NCBI GenBank assembly: GCA_023614405.1
Contig: CM042684.1
Span: 532,192,682 to 532,256,681, forward strand
DNA from: Avena insularis
Lineage: Eukaryota; Streptophyta; Magnoliopsida; Poales; Poaceae
Reading direction: 5' to 3'
DNA: 64,000 nucleotides
The stretch's first letter is position 1; each line of letters begins with the position of its first letter. Under the pieces are notes generated by a model. The model ran no database searches and was not told where the DNA came from. It saw only the letters and a program-made list of their open reading frames with translations. This document shows, in pieces, positions 48,891 through 60,224 of this stretch. The position numbers and the translations under genes were made by a program.

Positions 48891-49131
48891 TATTAGGTAT
48901 ACACGGTTGTTATGGTAGTTTAGATAGAGTTAGGATCCGTTTACGTACATTCCTAACTTGACTCGGACTCCAAGATAATCCTCTGTACGCCTATATATAC
49001 TCGTCCATGAGGCTCAATAATATATCCATCATATCCCGCCAAACTCATACTCTTTCATGGTATCAGCCTAAATCGATCTCAAACCCTAGCTTTCGCCGCG
49101 CTGCCCCGGGGAGGTTGATCTCTATGATCTT
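48891..49131 (+). mobile_element. Short LTR plus primer-binding site of a small Copia/TRIM-like element
   Basis: About 165 bases (48891-49055) look like a short LTR: start TATTAGGTATACACGG (TGTTAGG expected), a TATA motif CCTATATATACTCG, and CAATAA near the end. TGGTATCAG (49058-49066), a tRNA-Met primer site, and an AAACCCTAGC leader follow. The element is cut at 49131 by the minus-strand Copia. Family unnamed. Confidence 0.6.
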
Positions 49132-50920
49132 TGTTGGGGTTCCGCGTATGAAAACAATAAATTTTACCCTACGCCCTGAACCCCTGAAGCTGCCAGGACC
49201 TATCTATTAGTAATACAGTAACAGGAGGGGCTTTTCGCGAACTTACCCTTGAAGATCGAAAAGCGTTGTCAACGCTCAGGAGAGCGTGGTTGATGTAGAC
49301 GAGCCGAAGCCGACCTCAAGGTCGTGATGAAGTCCTCGCGCTCCTTTGGCTCCAACGACTTAAGTGCCTCAAGTGCGACACCTCGCGGGGAGTTACACAC
49401 GTCCGGTGCCTGACAATGAGTCCCGCTTCCCCGATCCAGCAGCAGTTGTGGAAGTAGAGCTCCCGGATCCGAATCCCGCAGCACGACGGCGCTCCGCGGT
49501 GAAGATGTCTCTCGTTCGTGCAATCCAAACTTGGGACCACGGTCACGAGAGAGAGGGGGAGGGAGAAAATATCAATTAGAGGTCCTCCCAAAAGTGAGAA
49601 GACCTTTATTGATTATTGGTATATTTTATTTGGCCAAATACCCCCACTATATATAGGGGGAGGGGAGGTACTACCTCCCTCAAAGTTCCGGGGTGGGTCT
49701 AAAGGAGAGGAGAGGGGAGGGGTGGCACCGCTGGCCACCCCCATGGGCCCCATGCGGGGGGCTGGCCCACTAGGGCGCCGACCACCCCCTTGGCCCCTTC
49801 TCCCTCTCTCCTTTCCCTAATGGGCCCTCTCCCCTCCTGGAATTGACCCATTAAGCCTTTGACCATTTAAATTGATTTTTCTCTTTATTAAATAATTATG
49901 AATAAATGATTAAATCAATATTTAACATTCATTCACATATTATTCAACCTCCATGGTTGTGGAACACTTCCACCTCCACTCCGGACATCCTCCGGACTTA
50001 CCGAAACCCTTCCGGTTTTCTCTCTACTATTCTTCGGTGATTCTACCAATCCTATAAACACTCTCTAAGAATCATCAAGCCCTTAATCGTGACACCCCAC
50101 GGTTCGAGAACACTCCAGACATGGTCGGGACACTCCCGCACTAATGGTCGACAGAGGGACCTGGATGGCCATGTGACCCCTGTGTGTTCCACGAAGATCT
50201 TTTGTCGTTTGAACCGGGAGAATTGTGTCTTATTCCCTTTGTTTCTTGATACTTGCATTGCCCGAGATCTGATAAATGACATCACCATGTCGTGTTCAAT
50301 CTCGTTACTGAACAATGCTACTTGACTCGTTCCGACAAGTGATATCCCCGTGATCAAATAACACGATGCGTAGCTATTGGATATAACTTCTCCGAGTGGG
50401 CCCTTTGAGTATCTTCCCATCACATGGACGGAAAAATCCCGCCCTTGACATATATTGCCTCTACGGTTTCCTCCGAGTACCTGAACACAACTTTATAACC
50501 ACTGTATTACCAAGTGGCGCTTGATGCTATCTAAGCACTCTCGGGAGACAGTGATTGATATAGCCTCATGGTCTAAGGAATAGTCTACGAGGATCCATTT
50601 CTAATCATCGTAACTTGAACTTCGTGACATGATCGGGTCACAATGTTTAGGTTGGGTATTGGTTCATCATCTCATTCTCGGAATGAGATGACTCCATTTC
50701 CAACTGGCATAAATGCCACATGATCAGGAAACATGATCATCTGTTGACCAATGAACCAGTGACTAGAGTTTCACTGGGAACCCCTGGTTGTTTGTATATC
50801 ACACGTGTATTGATGTTTCCACTCAATACAGTTATAGCATTATACAAAACTTAATCATAAACTATATGAAATATGATAATAGTCCTTACTACTATTTGTC
50901 TCTAGGGCATATTTCCAACA
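49132..50920 (-). repeat. Copia LTR (Angela/BARE/WIS-like)
   Basis: TG...CA bounded LTR in minus orientation. Its terminus matches the plus-strand LTR start at 60225 (TGTTGGAGATATGCCCTAGA). Confidence 0.85.
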
Positions 50921-53398
50921 GTCTCCCACTTCCACTAGAGTACAAATACACTTGCTGCATTTGTTCCTTAATCATTGGCACCATATATCCAGTACCCTGA
51001 ACATGCTTGCTCATGGAAGAGGTTGAGTCTTGGGTCTGTACTTTACAGTCCCAAATCCTTTGCAACTTACTAATGTCATCTTGATTGACATTAATACTTT
51101 ATCATCACATGATAGCATCTGTGTGTATGCATCGTCGCTATGGAAGCAGAACGAGGCCTAATTCCAGGAGCCTACAGTGACTTTAGATCAATCTCGAGGG
51201 ATTTCTCATGGGCACTGTGCCCTGGGATACGTCATTCTACGTTAAAAGCGAACTAGCCCCGCCATAACATTATACAACACTTTAGATAGTACCTTATCTA
51301 TTATTATAAATGTATTCATCGAAACACTAGTGCACTCTATGCAACTTTTGATGTTTTTGTTCACCTCGCTTCCTACTTGACTTTAATCAGTATTTACAGG
51401 AGTTTCCAACATATTCCCTTATAACATAACCCTTTATGTTTTAAGATATGTCATCCTTTGTGGATTTGGAAAACATGTCTATAGTTCTCTACCGGACACT
51501 CTTCACTCAATGTTCCGTGATTCAAACTTAATCACTTTCAAACGTTCCTTATTGGATCATATATTATGTTAAGTTACCATCATGGTTTTCTAAGATAGAA
51601 CCTATGTCTCAACATAGTGGATGATGATCATCCTTTTCTTTCTTTCAACCAGTGATGTTAAACTTAATACTATTCCTAATTTGAGTTATTAAGGACCAGT
51701 TCCTTAATTAACTTCTATTCCGAAACCCTTTTTTTAGAATCCCTTAAGGAATACTACATAATATCATAATACACCTATTATCAACTCCTACACCTTATAA
51801 ATCATTATTTATAAGTATTTGCGGTTTATTCTTAACACACTTAAGAATCACTGTATAAGCTCCCACTCAAAAATATGTCATTCACATATTGTTTTAGGAA
51901 GACTTCCATAGCTCCCACTCAATTTTATGCAAATTGCATATCCACTCACTATTTTGAATAACTTCAAAATCCTTTGATCAAATATCAAACTTGGAGTTTT
52001 ACTATGAGATAGTAGTACTATTACTAGTTTTAAATCCTCTATGGCTTTTGAATTTGTCCAATACTTGACAAATTATGCTTTTGTTATTCACCCCCTTTTC
52101 CACTATGGCTTTGCAGTCATTTGGGAAAATTCAAGTAACCCCTTTTACTTGTGAGATTCAGCAACGAATTGCTTTCTAATCTCAAGTGAATTTTGCTTCT
52201 AGGATTTCTCATAATTCTAGTTTACAATAATTTCCTTAGTAGTTTGTAGGTATGTCATATTCCAAGAATCATGACAAATGATTCACAAATGTCTCCATAG
52301 AAGATATGGATTACATTTTGAATCCTACTTCATGTAGTGAAAACTCTAGTGGGGAAAACACAATGATCAATATCATTGATTCTTTCCTTTTGTGAAGAGA
52401 ATTGTTCAGGAACATTGTCCGTTGCGCTTCTCAACACTCTGATGCAGGGTTTTGAATCCTCATCGTGTTTTACACTATTTTCCATTTGCTCCATAATTGA
52501 GAAACATCACTAGAAGTGAGCTTTCTCAAGAATGCACCAAAATCCAAGCAATACTTGTTTTGCTTCTCTTTTGGTTTAGCTATGGATTTTGTATTCAAAG
52601 TTTCCAATGAATACTCTACAAGGACTTATTTGCTATTGTTTTGGTTATATCGATTAACCCCAAAACTTTCACGAATTCAAATGGTTCACTACATTCTAAT
52701 TGAGTGCTAACTATTTCTTAACTAATGGTCTCTACATCTACACTACAACGATTTATTTGGTGCCATCTATCAAACCACTTTGATATCTAATATCACATTG
52801 TGATGCTTTGCATTTTGACATTTAAAAATGCTTTGCATTTCACAATCACTTTTATGCCATTCTTATAAAGTTGAATTTCATTACTATTGATCAAATCACA
52901 GTAATTAGATTCTCTTTTATATTTATAACCTTTGTTAATAAAAAACTTTGATCAAATCAAATAGTTTCACATTCATGTTTCCTTTGGTAAACTTATTTAC
53001 ACATTTAAACAATAATGATAATTACCATTTTCGTAAAACACAATACATCGAATATGTATTTACTTTTAACAATTCATTAAACACTTTGTATTCAAGTAAT
53101 ACTCGGTGTTCAAGTTATATTGCCGAACTCAGGCATGATTTATATGTGATAAGAAATCGAATGACTTTCACATATTATCATTATAACTTTGAATTTAAAC
53201 AATGGTTTTCATTCCGTAATGAAATATCATTTAAGTTGGGTATTTTTAAGGCATTACGATATTTTACAAATGTTCATGTATTATCAATTAGTTTCAAACC
53301 ACAAGGATAATTCACAAGTAATCAAACAAGATATGAACACAAATAGAAATCATTCATAAAAGTAGAACAACTGTTTGTTACAAACTCATATGAAGAAC
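49132..53398 (-). mobile_element. Copia element (Angela/BARE/WIS-like), minus strand, decayed
   Basis: The minus-strand 3' LTR (49132-50920, 1789 bp) starts TGTTGGAAATATGCCCTAGA and ends in CCCCAACA, with a TATA box at about 49647-49656. A purine-rich tract next to it (minus strand CTAGTGGAAGTGGGAGAC, 50921-50938) fits the polypurine tract of this group. The following 2.4 kb (50939-53398) is AT-rich with no usable frame; around 51000-51040 it faintly recalls the end of the RNase H region. The 5' part is missing, cut off at 53398 by the Gypsy element. Confidence 0.82.
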
Positions 53399-54959
53399 TG
53401 ATACATTGCAAATGTATCTATAATTTTTGATGTTCCATGCTTGGTTTTATCCACTTTCTTGTGTTTTGTCCACACTTTGGAGTACTTTTGATATGATTTC
53501 TTGGACTAACCTATTAACAAGAGCCAGTGCCTGCCTACTTTTCTGCTGTTTTTGGTTCCAGGAAAGTCGAAAAATGAATATTCTCGAATTGACGGGACAA
53601 AAGCCAAAGTGCCTATTTTTCTGGAAGTCATCAGATGCCAGAATACGAGACGGAGAAGGGCTGGGGGCTGGCCACACCACCGCCAGCGGCCAGGTGGTCC
53701 GCCGACCCCCACCCCTCTCCTTCCGCCTATAAGATGCCCTCGGGACGAAAACCCTAAATACCCGATCAAAAATCCACGAAAGATTCTGTAGCCGTAGTCA
53801 TCTCCATCCCTAGACCGGGAGGGATCTGAAGCTCTTCTCGACACCCTGTCGGAGAGGGGAATTCACCCTGGAGGCCTTCTTCATCACCATGCAAGCCTCC
53901 GGTGTGATGCGTGAGTAGTTCATCCTTGGACTACGGATCCATGTAGTAGCTAGATAGCTGGTTCTCCTCCTTTGTGCTTTCATGTTTAGATCTTGTGAGC
54001 TCCGTTCATGATCAAGATCATCTATTTGTAATTCTGCATGTTGTGTTTGCGGGGATCCGATGGATATTGAGATGCTATTTCAGATTGATTATTGATTCTA
54101 TCATGTCTTTGTTATTTGTGATCTTGCATTCTTTCCGTTGTTAGTAGCTATCTTGGCCAAGTAGATGCTAGCAATTCCAAGAGTTAGTATTTATGCTCGA
54201 TAGTGGGTTCATGCCTCTGGTAATCTGGGGAAGTGACAGAAATCTCTAAGGTACTAGATGTGCTGTTGCTACTAGGGAGAAAACAACAATCCTTTGTTCA
54301 TAGAACAATCGTATTGTTTACTTTACACGCTATTCGTAAAGCAATAATCTGTTGCTTGCAACTTAATACTGGAGGGGGTTCAGATGATAACCTGAAGGTG
54401 GATTGTTAGTCATAGATGCAGTTGGATGGTGGTCTATGTATAATGTTGTAATTCCCAATCGAATCTCAAAGGAGTCAAGATGATTAGTATATGTATGTAT
54501 TGCTTTCTCGATGTTTGTCAATTGCCCTGCTATAATTTGTTCACCCAGCATGTTATCTATCTTCAGGAGAGCCACCTCTAGTGAACTATGGATCTCGGTC
54601 CTTTTTCTTTACATACAATCTACAAACTGTTTACTGCTTTGTGTCTACTTTCTGCAAACTATTACTTCCTTCCATTCGATACGTTTAATCCTTTGTTTTT
54701 AGCAAAACACGGTGAGATTGACAACCTCATCGCAAGTTGGGGACATAGTTCTGTGGTTGTGTTGTGCAGGTCTCCACGTTGCTACTAGCACCGGTAGTGC
54801 GCCCTGCCAAGCCTCAGCTAGCAACACCTTTGGGGTGTTTCCTTGCTCCTACTGGTTCGATTAAACCTTGGTTTCATAACTGAGGGAAACTTGTTGCTGT
54901 GCTTATCATACCTTCCTCTTAGGGTTCCCAACGAGCTCTACATCAACACTGAGCCATCA
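53399..54959 (+). repeat. Gypsy 5' LTR
   Basis: A 1561-bp LTR; its start matches 59849-60224 and the reverse complement of the end of the solo LTR at 596-2007. Confidence 0.88.
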
Positions 54960-54969
54960 AGCATTTTTC

Positions 54970-54987
54970 TGGCGCCGTTACCGGGGA
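54970..54987 (+). other. Primer-binding site (tRNA-Asp type)
   Basis: TGGCGCCGTTACCGGGGA lies ten bases after the LTR. The usual grass Gypsy form has GTTGCC; one base differs. Confidence 0.85.
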
Positions 54988-55147
54988 GTCAAGGACATCT
55001 TCACAAGGGGAGTCCTTCATAACCAATCTCTTTACTTTGTTATTTTTGTTTTGCTTAGTTCCTTTTTGCTTTGTTTGGTTGTTTCTTTATCAAAAACACA
55101 AAAACATAGTTTTACTAGTTTGCTTTCTTATTTGAAAACACAAAAAA

Positions 55148-57073
55148 ATGACTACTCTTGAAAACACTAAGTTGTGTGACTTCACTAGCACCAACAACAA
55201 TGATTTTATGAGCACACCTATTGCTCCACCTATGCCTGAAGATACTTTCTTTGAGATAAAACCTGCTTTACTCAATCTTGTTATGAGAGAACAATTTTCT
55301 GGTATTGGTAATGAAGATGCTGCTGCCCATCTAAATAACTTTGTTGAACTTTGTGAGATGCAAAAGCATAGGGATGTAGATGGTGATATTATTAAGCTGA
55401 AATTGTTTCCTTTCTCTTTGAGAGGAAAAGCTAAAGAATGGTTGAATTCCTTAACTAGGAATAGTATTGATTCTTGGACTAAGTGCAAAGATGCTTTCAT
55501 TGGAAAATACTATCCTCCTGCTAAGATTATATCCATGAGAAGTGAAATAATGAAGTTTAAACAATCTGATAATGAGCATGTTGCTCAAGCTTGGGAAAGA
55601 ATAAAATCTTTGGTAAAGAATTGTCCCACTCATGGACTGACTGCTTGGATGATCATCCAAACTTTTTATGCAGGATTAAACTATTCTTCAAGGAACCTAT
55701 TGGATTCTGCTGCTGGAGGTACCTTTATGACCATCACTTTGGGTGCTGCAACAAAACTTCTAGACAATATAATGGTTAATTATTCTGAATGGCATACTGA
55801 GAGAGCTCCACAAGGTAGGAAGGTAAATTCTGTTGAGGAAACCTCCTCCTTGAGTGATAAGATTGATATTATTATGTCTATGCTTGTGAACGGGAAAGCC
55901 CATATTGATCCAAATAATGTTCCTTTAGCCTCTTTGGTTGCTCAAGAAGAGCAAGTTGATGTGAACTTCATAAGAAATAACAACTTTGGCAATAGTGCTT
56001 ATAGGAGTAATTTTGGTAACAATAATTATAAGCCATATCCTCCCAACAATGGTAATGCTTATGGAAATTCTTACAACAATAATAGAAGTGCACCCTCTGA
56101 ACTTGAAGTTATGCTTAAAGACTTTATTAGTAAACAAACTACTTTCAATAAAACTATTGAGGAAAAACTCTCTAATGCTGAAAGAAATATAACATCTTTG
56201 GCTGAAGCTCAATCTTCTTTGAATAAAATGGTTGCCAAACCTGAAACTAATGATAATCCCTTTGCAGCTACTAATGCTATACAAGTAAGAATTGATGAAA
56301 ATGTTAGACTATTAGTTGAATTACATGCTAAGTGGGAAAGAGAAGATGAAATTGCTAGAAACATTAGTGTTTCTACTATCACTACCACTAGTGTTGAGGC
56401 TAGTAATAGTTCTACTAGTTTAGATGATACATTTGATTTTGATCTTGATGGTTGCAATATCTCTGAAGTTATTAAGTTCCTACAAAAGATTGCTAAAAGT
56501 CCTAATGCTAGTGCTATGAACATGGCTTTTACAAAACACATTACTGATGCTCTCATAAAGGTTAAAGAAGAAAATATGAAACATAAAGCTTCTATTCCTA
56601 TAAAACAAGAAGATGGTTGGGAACCCATCATTAATATGAAAGTGAATGACTTTGATTTCAAAGCTTTATGTGATCTTGATAGTAGTGTTTCTATTATTCC
56701 TAGAAGGATTTATGATATGCTTGATTTGCCTCCACTTGAAGATTGTTATTTGAATGTCCCACTTGATGATAATGCTAAAAAGAAACTCATGGGGAGTCTT
56801 AATGATGTTCTTATTATGGTTAAGAATGCCTATGTCCCCGTTGATTTCTATGTTTTGGATGTTGAATGCAATGCTTCTTGTCCTATTACTTTGGGAAGAC
56901 CTTTTCTTAGAACTGTTGGTGCCATTATTGATATGAAAGAAGGCACCATTAAATATCAACTCCCACTCAAGAAAGGTATAGAACACTTCCCTAAGAAGAG
57001 AGAGAAGATTTCTTTTGCTTCTTCTATGAAAACAAAATTTGGTCTTAATGCTTCTTCATTTGAGAATACTTGA
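55148..57073 (+). CDS. Gypsy Gag with retropepsin-like domain
   Basis: An uninterrupted 641-residue frame. Residues about 60-200 form the retrotransposon Gag domain (FPFSLRGKAKEWLNSL, SWTKCKDAFIGKYYPP, ERIKSLVKNCPTHGL), which makes the virus-like particle. An Asn/Tyr-rich linker follows (about 275-320). The C-terminal third (about 495-620) is a retropepsin-like fold: MKVNDFDFKALCDLDSSVSI, IPRRIYDMLDLPPLE and CPITLGRPFLRTVGAIIDMK. At the active-site position, homologues usually read DLGASVS; here it is DLDSSVS, so Gly is replaced by Asp and activity is doubtful. No CCHC zinc knuckle was seen. The frame is fully open, suggesting a young insertion or selection. Confidence 0.88.
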   Translation: MTTLENTKLCDFTSTNNNDFMSTPIAPPMPEDTFFEIKPALLNLVMREQFSGIGNEDAAAHLNNFVELCEMQKHRDVDGDIIKLKLFPFSLRGKAKEWLNSLTRNSIDSWTKCKDAFIGKYYPPAKIISMRSEIMKFKQSDNEHVAQAWERIKSLVKNCPTHGLTAWMIIQTFYAGLNYSSRNLLDSAAGGTFMTITLGAATKLLDNIMVNYSEWHTERAPQGRKVNSVEETSSLSDKIDIIMSMLVNGKAHIDPNNVPLASLVAQEEQVDVNFIRNNNFGNSAYRSNFGNNNYKPYPPNNGNAYGNSYNNNRSAPSELEVMLKDFISKQTTFNKTIEEKLSNAERNITSLAEAQSSLNKMVAKPETNDNPFAATNAIQVRIDENVRLLVELHAKWEREDEIARNISVSTITTTSVEASNSSTSLDDTFDFDLDGCNISEVIKFLQKIAKSPNASAMNMAFTKHITDALIKVKEENMKHKASIPIKQEDGWEPIINMKVNDFDFKALCDLDSSVSIIPRRIYDMLDLPPLEDCYLNVPLDDNAKKKLMGSLNDVLIMVKNAYVPVDFYVLDVECNASCPITLGRPFLRTVGAIIDMKEGTIKYQLPLKKGIEHFPKKREKISFASSMKTKFGLNASSFENT

Positions 57074-59848
57074 TCCTTTTTCTTGCTTCTTATGCCTAAC
57101 TTAAAGGCGTTAAAGAAAAGTACTTATTGAGAGATAACCCAAAAGTTTTAGATGAGTCTTGGAAGTTATTACCTCTGTAATAACCGCTCCTTATCCTTTT
57201 TATTTTCCTTTTGTGCCAAGAGTAACCTCTAATGAGAGAGAAGTAATGATTGGGAAAGTTGCTGTCCCGAAACAGATTTGTGTGCTTCACCATAAAAATT
57301 CTTGTAAAATCTATGAACGTCTTTTTGAGGCGTGAATTTTTGTGCTTCTGACCCAGGTTGTTATCTAACTTTTGTTAGTTCAACACGTTTTGATTTGAGC
57401 AACAGAAGGTCTTCGAAAAAATTCGTCTTTACCTGCTGGTCTGTTTTGACAGATTTCTGCCATTTTCTGCATTTGCTTCTTGTTGGTTCCTTTTTGAGTT
57501 CTTTTGGGGAATTGAGCTTTTTGAGGGAAGTGCTTCAGTAGCTAGTGTTCTAATGGAAGTTTATTGGGTGTTGGAACTGAACCTTAAGACTTATTTATCT
57601 TGAGTGCACTAATGTTGCTAATAAAGATTGTGTGAAGTTTTGTATGAAGGAAAATTTTCAGGTATATGGAAGGAATGAGTAATGAGATGAAGGATGGACT
57701 AAAGCTCAAGCTTGGGGATGCCACGCGTGTCACCCCAAGAAATATCCAATAAGTACAAGCGTCAAAGCTTGGGGATGCCCAAGGTATCCCCTTCTTCATC
57801 AATAAAAATCACAGGTTTCTTCCAAACGCTTCATTTTTATTGTTTCATGCACAGTTGTGTTGTTCTTGGAGCGTCTTCTTTTTTGTTTTTGTTTTGGTTT
57901 TTCATTTGCTTGGTTTGCTTAGTTTTCTGAATAAATTGGTTGGACCCCCTCTTTCATACATTGGTTTGCAAATAGTTTGGTTTGGTTTGGAAAAGAGTAC
58001 GAAAGTTCATGCTTATGTGGTAAAAAGAGCTCGTTTTTGACTGTGGCCTATGCTTTGTCATGCCATGCTTGATATTGTTTTGGCTTTATGCTTAGTATTC
58101 TTTGATGTAGCATGACTTGTTATAAACAATTGAGATTGCTTAATGTGCCTTGGATGAATCATGCGTTGTTTTAGCATATTAAAGCATAGTATAGTGGTAT
58201 TTTCCTTTGATGCTTTATTTGGGTTGACTTGGCGCATGCTCACACCATGTTATGACTATCTCAAGTCACCATAGCCTTTATGATCCTTTAGTTTTCAACT
58301 TGTAGTATCACTTTATGCTTTGATAAATGATATTTTGTCGCTCTGCATGATTATGGCTCATATTGCTCTCTTAGTTTGTCGCTCCTAGTCTTTTGCTAGC
58401 CTCCACAACCAAGTATGAGTTCTACTCATGCATCCAACTCCTTAAACCAAGTTATTCCAAAGAGTCCACCATACCTACCTATTAGCTTATGCTATTCCAA
58501 GTATATTCATGCTTTTGTTTACCTTCCAAATTAAACTTGTTATGAGAAAACTAGTGATTAAAGCTCTCACGAACTTGATGGCACACTTTACTTTTCTTGC
58601 CCTTAATAAACTTGAACCATTGTGTCGTCTATGTTGTATATGCTTGCACTTATTTGTTGGGAATTAGCAGAACCATGCTGTCATGGGGAACGCTTTCAAC
58701 ATTGCACTTGGTACTTGTACCTAGTTGATATCATGCTCTTTTATATATGGATGTCATCAATGTGAATGAAAGGGGAGCTTGTAAGTCCATGGAGTTATGT
58801 ATATGTGTTAGAAAAATGCCTGGGCCGCTGGTCTAATCCATGCTGACATGGTGGAAACCTGCAGCGTAACCATAATGAGCTGTATATGAAGCATTCTTCT
58901 TATAAAAAAAGAGTCCTATATTGAGAAAAAGAGAAAAAAAGAGATTATGAAAAGAGGAAAGAGAGAAAAAACACCATATTCCCATGGTAAATAAGAAGAT
59001 TGCTGAGATACTCATTGTCTGCTTGCTTTGTCATTTTGATATGGGGATTCTTCCGCATCATCGGGCAAGGGGTACCCCGTTGGCGGTTCTCTATGATACA
59101 CATGTACTTACGATGACAAGAACTTACCGGTGACTAAACTTGAGTAGCATGAGGAGCGGCCCTCGTATACAAGGGACATGAGATTTCTAACTTATACTTT
59201 GTCAAGCATGTACACCATAGTTTGTTCACTTTAACCTTAATCACTTCAAGATGCTTATGATAGGGGCAATGAGAGCTGAAAGCTATAAGTACCATAATTT
59301 TTGTAAGCTCTTTATGAGACTTGAATCCCTACTTCCTTCTATGAAGGCCTTTCTTCCACCATTATATTGAGTCTCCACCTTCTACCTTTATGCACCTACT
59401 TTGAGAGCATAGTGGCCATTCTTAGTTCTATGTGCATTGTCCCAAGACTAGTTGATTGATGCATAACTTGATATTGCTTGTTTTAAACTATTTGTATCAA
59501 GTCACTCTTATGAACTTTGAAGTTGTCCTATGCATTTATATTTGCTACTCTATGAGGGACAAGCTGAATACTATTATGCTATGTTTTCTTTATGTGAAAC
59601 AAACAAACGTCTTGCAAAGCATTGTTATTCATGAATCTTTTGTTTGTGCCTTTTCATGCTGCATCATAGTTTCTTTGTCTTATTGCTAGAACTTTGTCTT
59701 TCATGTTATGATTGAAGTACTATGATCCCAGCTTTGAATGTTTTACAAATACTTTGATCAAGTCTTTGATGGTGCATGTCACCTCAAAAATTATTCTTTC
59801 TTTTTATCACTTACCTACTCGAGGGGCGAGGAGTTAAGCTTGGGGATG
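57074..59848 (+). other. Non-coding 3' interior of the Gypsy element
   Basis: AT-rich, with no frame resembling pol. The tract AAGCTTGGGGATG occurs at 57708-57720, 57765-57777 and, directly next to the 3' LTR as its likely polypurine tract, 59835-59847. Confidence 0.75.
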
Positions 59849-60224
59849 TTGATACATTGCAAATGTATCTATAATTTTTTATGTTCCATGCTTGGTTTTA
59901 TCCACTTTCTTGTGTTTTGTCCACACTTTGGAGTACTTTTCATATGATTTTTTGGACTAACCTATTAACAAGAGCCACAGTGCCAGCTGCCCATTTTCTG
60001 CTGTTTTTGGTTCCAGGAAAGTCAGAAAATGAATATTCTCGGAATTGGACGGGACAAAAGCCAAAGTGCCTATTTTTCCGGAAGTCACCAGATGCCAGAA
60101 TACGAGACAGAGAAGGGCTGGGGGCCGGCCACACCACCTGGCTAACTATAACGCCAGAGGTGGTCAGCCGACCCCTCGGCCTCTCCTTCCTCCTATAAGA
60201 TGCCCTCAGGACGAAAACCCTAAG
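59849..60224 (+). repeat. Gypsy 3' LTR, first 376 bases
   Basis: Matches the start of the 5' LTR at 53399 and is cut after GAAAACCCTAAG by the Copia LTR start. Confidence 0.88.

Larger units (their letters stand above)
53399..60224 (+). mobile_element. Gypsy retrotransposon with gag-protease only (Sabrina-like), 3' LTR interrupted
   Basis: The 5' LTR is 53399-54959 (TGATACATTGCAAATG ... GAGCCATCA), with a TATAAG motif near 53728. The primer-binding site TGGCGCCGTTACCGGGGA (54970-54987) is of the tRNA-Asp type with one change. The gag-protease frame is 55148-57073, and the remaining interior (57074-59848) is non-coding. The 3' LTR begins at 59849 and breaks off at 60224, where a Copia element is inserted; the rest lies beyond the window. 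No reverse transcriptase, RNase H or integrase is present, so it depends on a partner element. Confidence 0.88.

Noticed and set aside
43408..49066. tRNA gene fragments at TGGTATCAG(AGC)
   Set aside because: These are primer-binding sites complementary to a tRNA 3' end next to LTRs; no cloverleaf sequence is present.
50921..53398. Possible genes in the AT-rich 2.4-kb stretch
   Set aside because: Only short frames are present, and its position next to the Copia LTR and polypurine tract marks it as decayed element interior.
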